From Planctomycetaceae bacterium (GTDB taxonomy: Bacteria > Planctomycetota > Phycisphaerae > Phycisphaerales > SM1A02): DNA of 36,262 nucleotides. Made by a program: the position numbers and the translations under genes. This document shows, in pieces, positions 34,606 to 36,262 of this stretch (within the stretch, counting starts at the first letter, position 1; each line of letters opens with the position of its first letter). Under the pieces are notes generated by a model that did not search any database, had not been told where the DNA came from, and saw only the letters and a program-made list of their open reading frames with translations. Location of the stretch: positions 1 through 36,262 of the forward strand of contig JAIXVI010000298.1 of assembly GCA_027483065.1 (NCBI GenBank), in the 5' to 3' direction.

Positions 34606-35179
34606 TGAGGAAGTTCGCGAGGAGACGCGGTCCTTCGATCGTAAGGAAACTTTCTGGGTGGAATTGCACGCCTTCCAGCGGCGCCGCGCCATTGGGCGCT
34701 TTCCAACGAAGCCCCATCACCTCACCGCGTGCGGTCCATGCTGTGCGCTCGAACTCCGCGGAAATCGTCGCGGGATCCACGACGAGCGAGTGGTAGCGCG
34801 TCGCGAGAAACGGGTTGGACATGCCCGCAAAAAGGCCGCGGCCGTCGTGGTGAATCTCAGAAGTCTTTCCGTGGACCGGCTCGTCATTCCGGCGCACCAG
34901 CATGCCGTGACAATCGCCGATCGTTTGGTGCCCAAGGCACACGCCGAGAATCGGAATTCGCCCGCGAAAGTGCGCGATGAGCGCGGCGCTGACGCCCGCC
35001 TCCTTCGGCGTGCAAGGGCCGGGCGAAATCACGAGGTGCGTCGGCTTCATGGCCTCGGCACCGGCGATATCGATCCGGTCGTTGCGCACGACCTCCACGC
35101 GGAGCCCGCGATCGATCTCGCCAAAGCGCTGCACGAGGTTGAAGGTGAAGCTGTCGTAGTTGTCGATCAGGAGGAGCAC
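34595..35179 (-). CDS. pabA/trpG: Glutamine amidotransferase of anthranilate/aminodeoxychorismate synthase
   Basis: The 194-residue product starts with GTG and reads MLLLIDNYDSFTFNLVQRFG, VISPGPCTPKEAG, the nucleophile-bearing GVCLGHQTIG (Cys of the class I triad), TRYHSLVV and GVQFHPESFLT (His and Glu of the triad). It releases ammonia from glutamine for the chorismate-using partner TrpE or PabB. Which one cannot be told, because neither is in the window and the subunit is often shared. The start is backed by TACTAT 6 nt upstream. It is divergent from the small unknown gene with 43 nt between the starts. Confidence 0.95.
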   Translation of the reverse strand: MLLLIDNYDSFTFNLVQRFGEIDRGLRVEVVRNDRIDIAGAEAMKPTHLVISPGPCTPKEAGVSAALIAHFRGRIPILGVCLGHQTIGDCHGMLVRRNDEPVHGKTSEIHHDGRGLFAGMSNPFLATRYHSLVVDPATISAEFERTAWTARGEVMGLRWKAPNGAAPLEGVQFHPESFLTIEGPRLLANFLNMR

Positions 35180-35185
35180 AGCCGC

Positions 35186-35191
35186 ATAGTA
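35186..35191 (-). promoter_or_regulatory. Probable -10 box of the amidotransferase gene (TACTAT), leaderless
   Basis: TACTAT is 6 nt before the GTG start codon at 35179 on the minus strand. This is one of the closest matches to a TATAAT-type hexamer in the window. Confidence 0.5.
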
Positions 35192-35208
35192 CGGTCACGC
35201 GAAATGTG

Positions 35209-35214
35209 TATCTT
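35209..35214 (+). promoter_or_regulatory. Possible -10 box of the small unknown gene (TATCTT)
   Basis: TATCTT lies 8 nt before ATG 35223. It shares the 43-nt divergent region with the amidotransferase promoter, leaving no space for separate upstream control sites. Confidence 0.4.
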
Positions 35215-35222
35215 CCCCACCC

Positions 35223-35651
35223 ATGCAGAGCGCATCCGCTGATCGATCCAATGCCGTTTGTTGCGTCCGCCTCGAAGAGGCGACCGCTTCCAAGTTCGTG
35301 GTTTCGGTGCCGGGCACCGAATACGTGCTGCAATTCGCGGCGGGCGGTTCGAGTGCGGCCGCGCCAGCACTCGCAGTCGGCAAGCGCGTCTGGGGAACCA
35401 TCACGGGCCGCGCACAGAAGATCCACCGCGCACACGCGGGCGGCGAGTTCATCGAGCCCGTCGAGGGACATCCACGCATCGTCCAGGGCCGAATCCGCGA
35501 GATCGACGCCGCATTGAACCGCGTCCTCCTTCAAGCGGTCGTCCCCATGTGGGTCACGCTCGATGCAGGTCAATCTGCGCGTGACTTTGCCGCGGGTGAC
35601 TTCGTCAATTTCTACATGGAAAGCGGCGTCGTCTTCGCACCGCAGGCGTGA
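35223..35651 (+). CDS. Unknown small beta-rich protein
   Basis: The 142-residue product has no signal peptide and no membrane helix. It looks like two small beta units: AVCCVRLEEATASKFVVSVP..EYVLQFAAGG followed by VGKRVWGTITGRAQKIHRAHAGGEFIEP, and HPRIVQGRIREIDAALNRVLLQAVVPMWVTLDAGQ ending in GDFVNFYMESGVVFAP. The alternation of strands and the VQGRIREID..RVLLQAV pattern suggest an OB-like or barrel fold, but I recognise no family. It is divergent from the amidotransferase gene and followed by a MocA-type gene in the same direction after a gap of about 95 nt. Confidence 0.75.
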   Translation: MQSASADRSNAVCCVRLEEATASKFVVSVPGTEYVLQFAAGGSSAAAPALAVGKRVWGTITGRAQKIHRAHAGGEFIEPVEGHPRIVQGRIREIDAALNRVLLQAVVPMWVTLDAGQSARDFAAGDFVNFYMESGVVFAPQA

Positions 35652-35745
35652 GCACGGCTGCGGTGGACGAACCTTTCGCCAATCCATTCGTCTGCCTTTC
35701 CACCACAGAATCTGACCCGAACCGCGCTCCTCCCGCGCGTAACCC

Positions 35746-36262
35746 ATGACGAGTTCTGAGCCCACATCGCTCGAGCATGCATCCGTCCGAGCACCGCATC
35801 GCGGAACGATCGGCGTTGGCATCATCGGACTCGGCTTCATGGGCCGTACCCACCTCGCGTCGTACGCACGAACGGAAGGATGCGAAGTCCGCGCGCTGCT
35901 CGATCCCGCGCAACGCGCTGCCGCGGCGGGCAACCTCATCACCACGGGCGACGCTGCAAAGGACGACGTCGATCGACTCCTCGCGACGCTTCCGCGTGCG
36001 ACGAGCCTCGAAGACTTTCTCGCGCGCGGCGACGTCGACGTCGTCTCGATTTGCACGCCAACGGACACGCACGTCGACCTCGTGCGAGCCGCGATTCGCG
36101 CGAAGAAGCACGTGCTTGTCGAAAAGCCCACCGCGCTCGACGCCGATGCAATCGATGCGCTCGACCATGAAGCGCGCACCGCGGGCGTCCTCGTGATGCC
36201 TGCGCACTGCATGCGTTTCTGGCCTGCGTGGTCGTGGATGGCGGAGGCGATTCGCACACGTC
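35746..36262 (+). CDS. Gfo/Idh/MocA-family oxidoreductase (3' end outside window)
   Basis: The frame is open from ATG 35746 to the last base, 172 codons, and is missing from the ORF track because it has no stop inside the window. It shows the Rossmann start TIGVGIIGLGFMGRTHLASY, VDVVSICTPTDTHVDLVRAA and HVLVEKPTALDADAIDAL, with the EKP motif of the family, then MPAHCMRFWPAW. The substrate is unknown. It differs clearly from the MocA-type gene at 26-27 kb, so they are not recent duplicates. No good ribosome-binding site precedes the ATG. Confidence 0.9.
   Translation, partial: MTSSEPTSLEHASVRAPHRGTIGVGIIGLGFMGRTHLASYARTEGCEVRALLDPAQRAAAAGNLITTGDAAKDDVDRLLATLPRATSLEDFLARGDVDVVSICTPTDTHVDLVRAAIRAKKHVLVEKPTALDADAIDALDHEARTAGVLVMPAHCMRFWPAWSWMAEAIRTR

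Overview
The window is GC-rich bacterial chromosome that most resembles a Gram-negative-type member of the Planctomycetota, probably near the Phycisphaerae. This is inferred from gene content, not from a search. KDO-8-phosphate synthase, a Lol-type lipoprotein exporter, lipoprotein signal peptides and a TonB-type protein indicate an outer membrane. A Hanks-type kinase, a tandem sulfatase-modifying-factor-like lipoprotein, MocA-type oxidoreductases, squalene-hopene cyclase and a non-Firmicute McsA/McsB/ClpC set all fit a planctomycete. I see no rRNA, tRNA, CRISPR array, phage or transposase gene.

Layout. 1-5.4 kb: the end of a TonB-like gene, a repeat element, surE (minus), a membrane glycosyltransferase of the HpnB/CrtQ type, and a lolC-lolD pair. 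5.5-9.8 kb: a secreted protein with a degenerate zincin-like domain (minus), then clpC with a clear terminator. 9.9-13.7 kb (minus): a lipoprotein, nadB and a beta-propeller lipoprotein. 13.7-14.3 kb: an RluA-type pseudouridine synthase, divergent from the propeller gene. 14.35-27.6 kb is a long minus-strand run: MocA-type oxidoreductase, squalene-hopene cyclase, tandem FGE-like lipoprotein, Ser/Thr kinase, M1 metallopeptidase, arginase. 27.7-30.6 kb: a 22-residue-repeat protein and a double-thioredoxin protein. 30.7-36.3 kb: a DUF1444-like protein (minus), kdsA, mcsA-mcsB, a TrpG/PabA amidotransferase (minus), a small unknown protein and the start of a second MocA-type oxidoreductase that runs off the edge and is absent from the ORF track.

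Functional links. McsA, McsB and ClpC are the three core parts of the arginine-phosphorylation degradation route known from Bacillus, here in two nearby loci. Squalene-hopene cyclase and the HpnB-like glycosyltransferase both suggest hopanoid metabolism. The FGE-like lipoprotein and the kinase are adjacent and may form an envelope signalling pair. nadB begins NAD synthesis, and the Lol genes serve the several lipoproteins seen here.

The most unusual signals lie in non-coding DNA. (1) A dispersed repeat sits at the 3' ends of two genes in the same orientation as each gene. It contains GAA-loop hairpins whose stems differ in sequence but keep pairing. (2) Many genes have short tandem duplications (11-21 nt) that overlap or directly follow the stop codon. 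(3) About eleven genes have a TANNNT hexamer 6-11 nt before the start codon, as expected for leaderless transcription, including one divergent pair sharing overlapping -10 boxes. (4) A Lys/Ala-rich reading frame continues in frame past the UGA stop of the gene at 5.5 kb.
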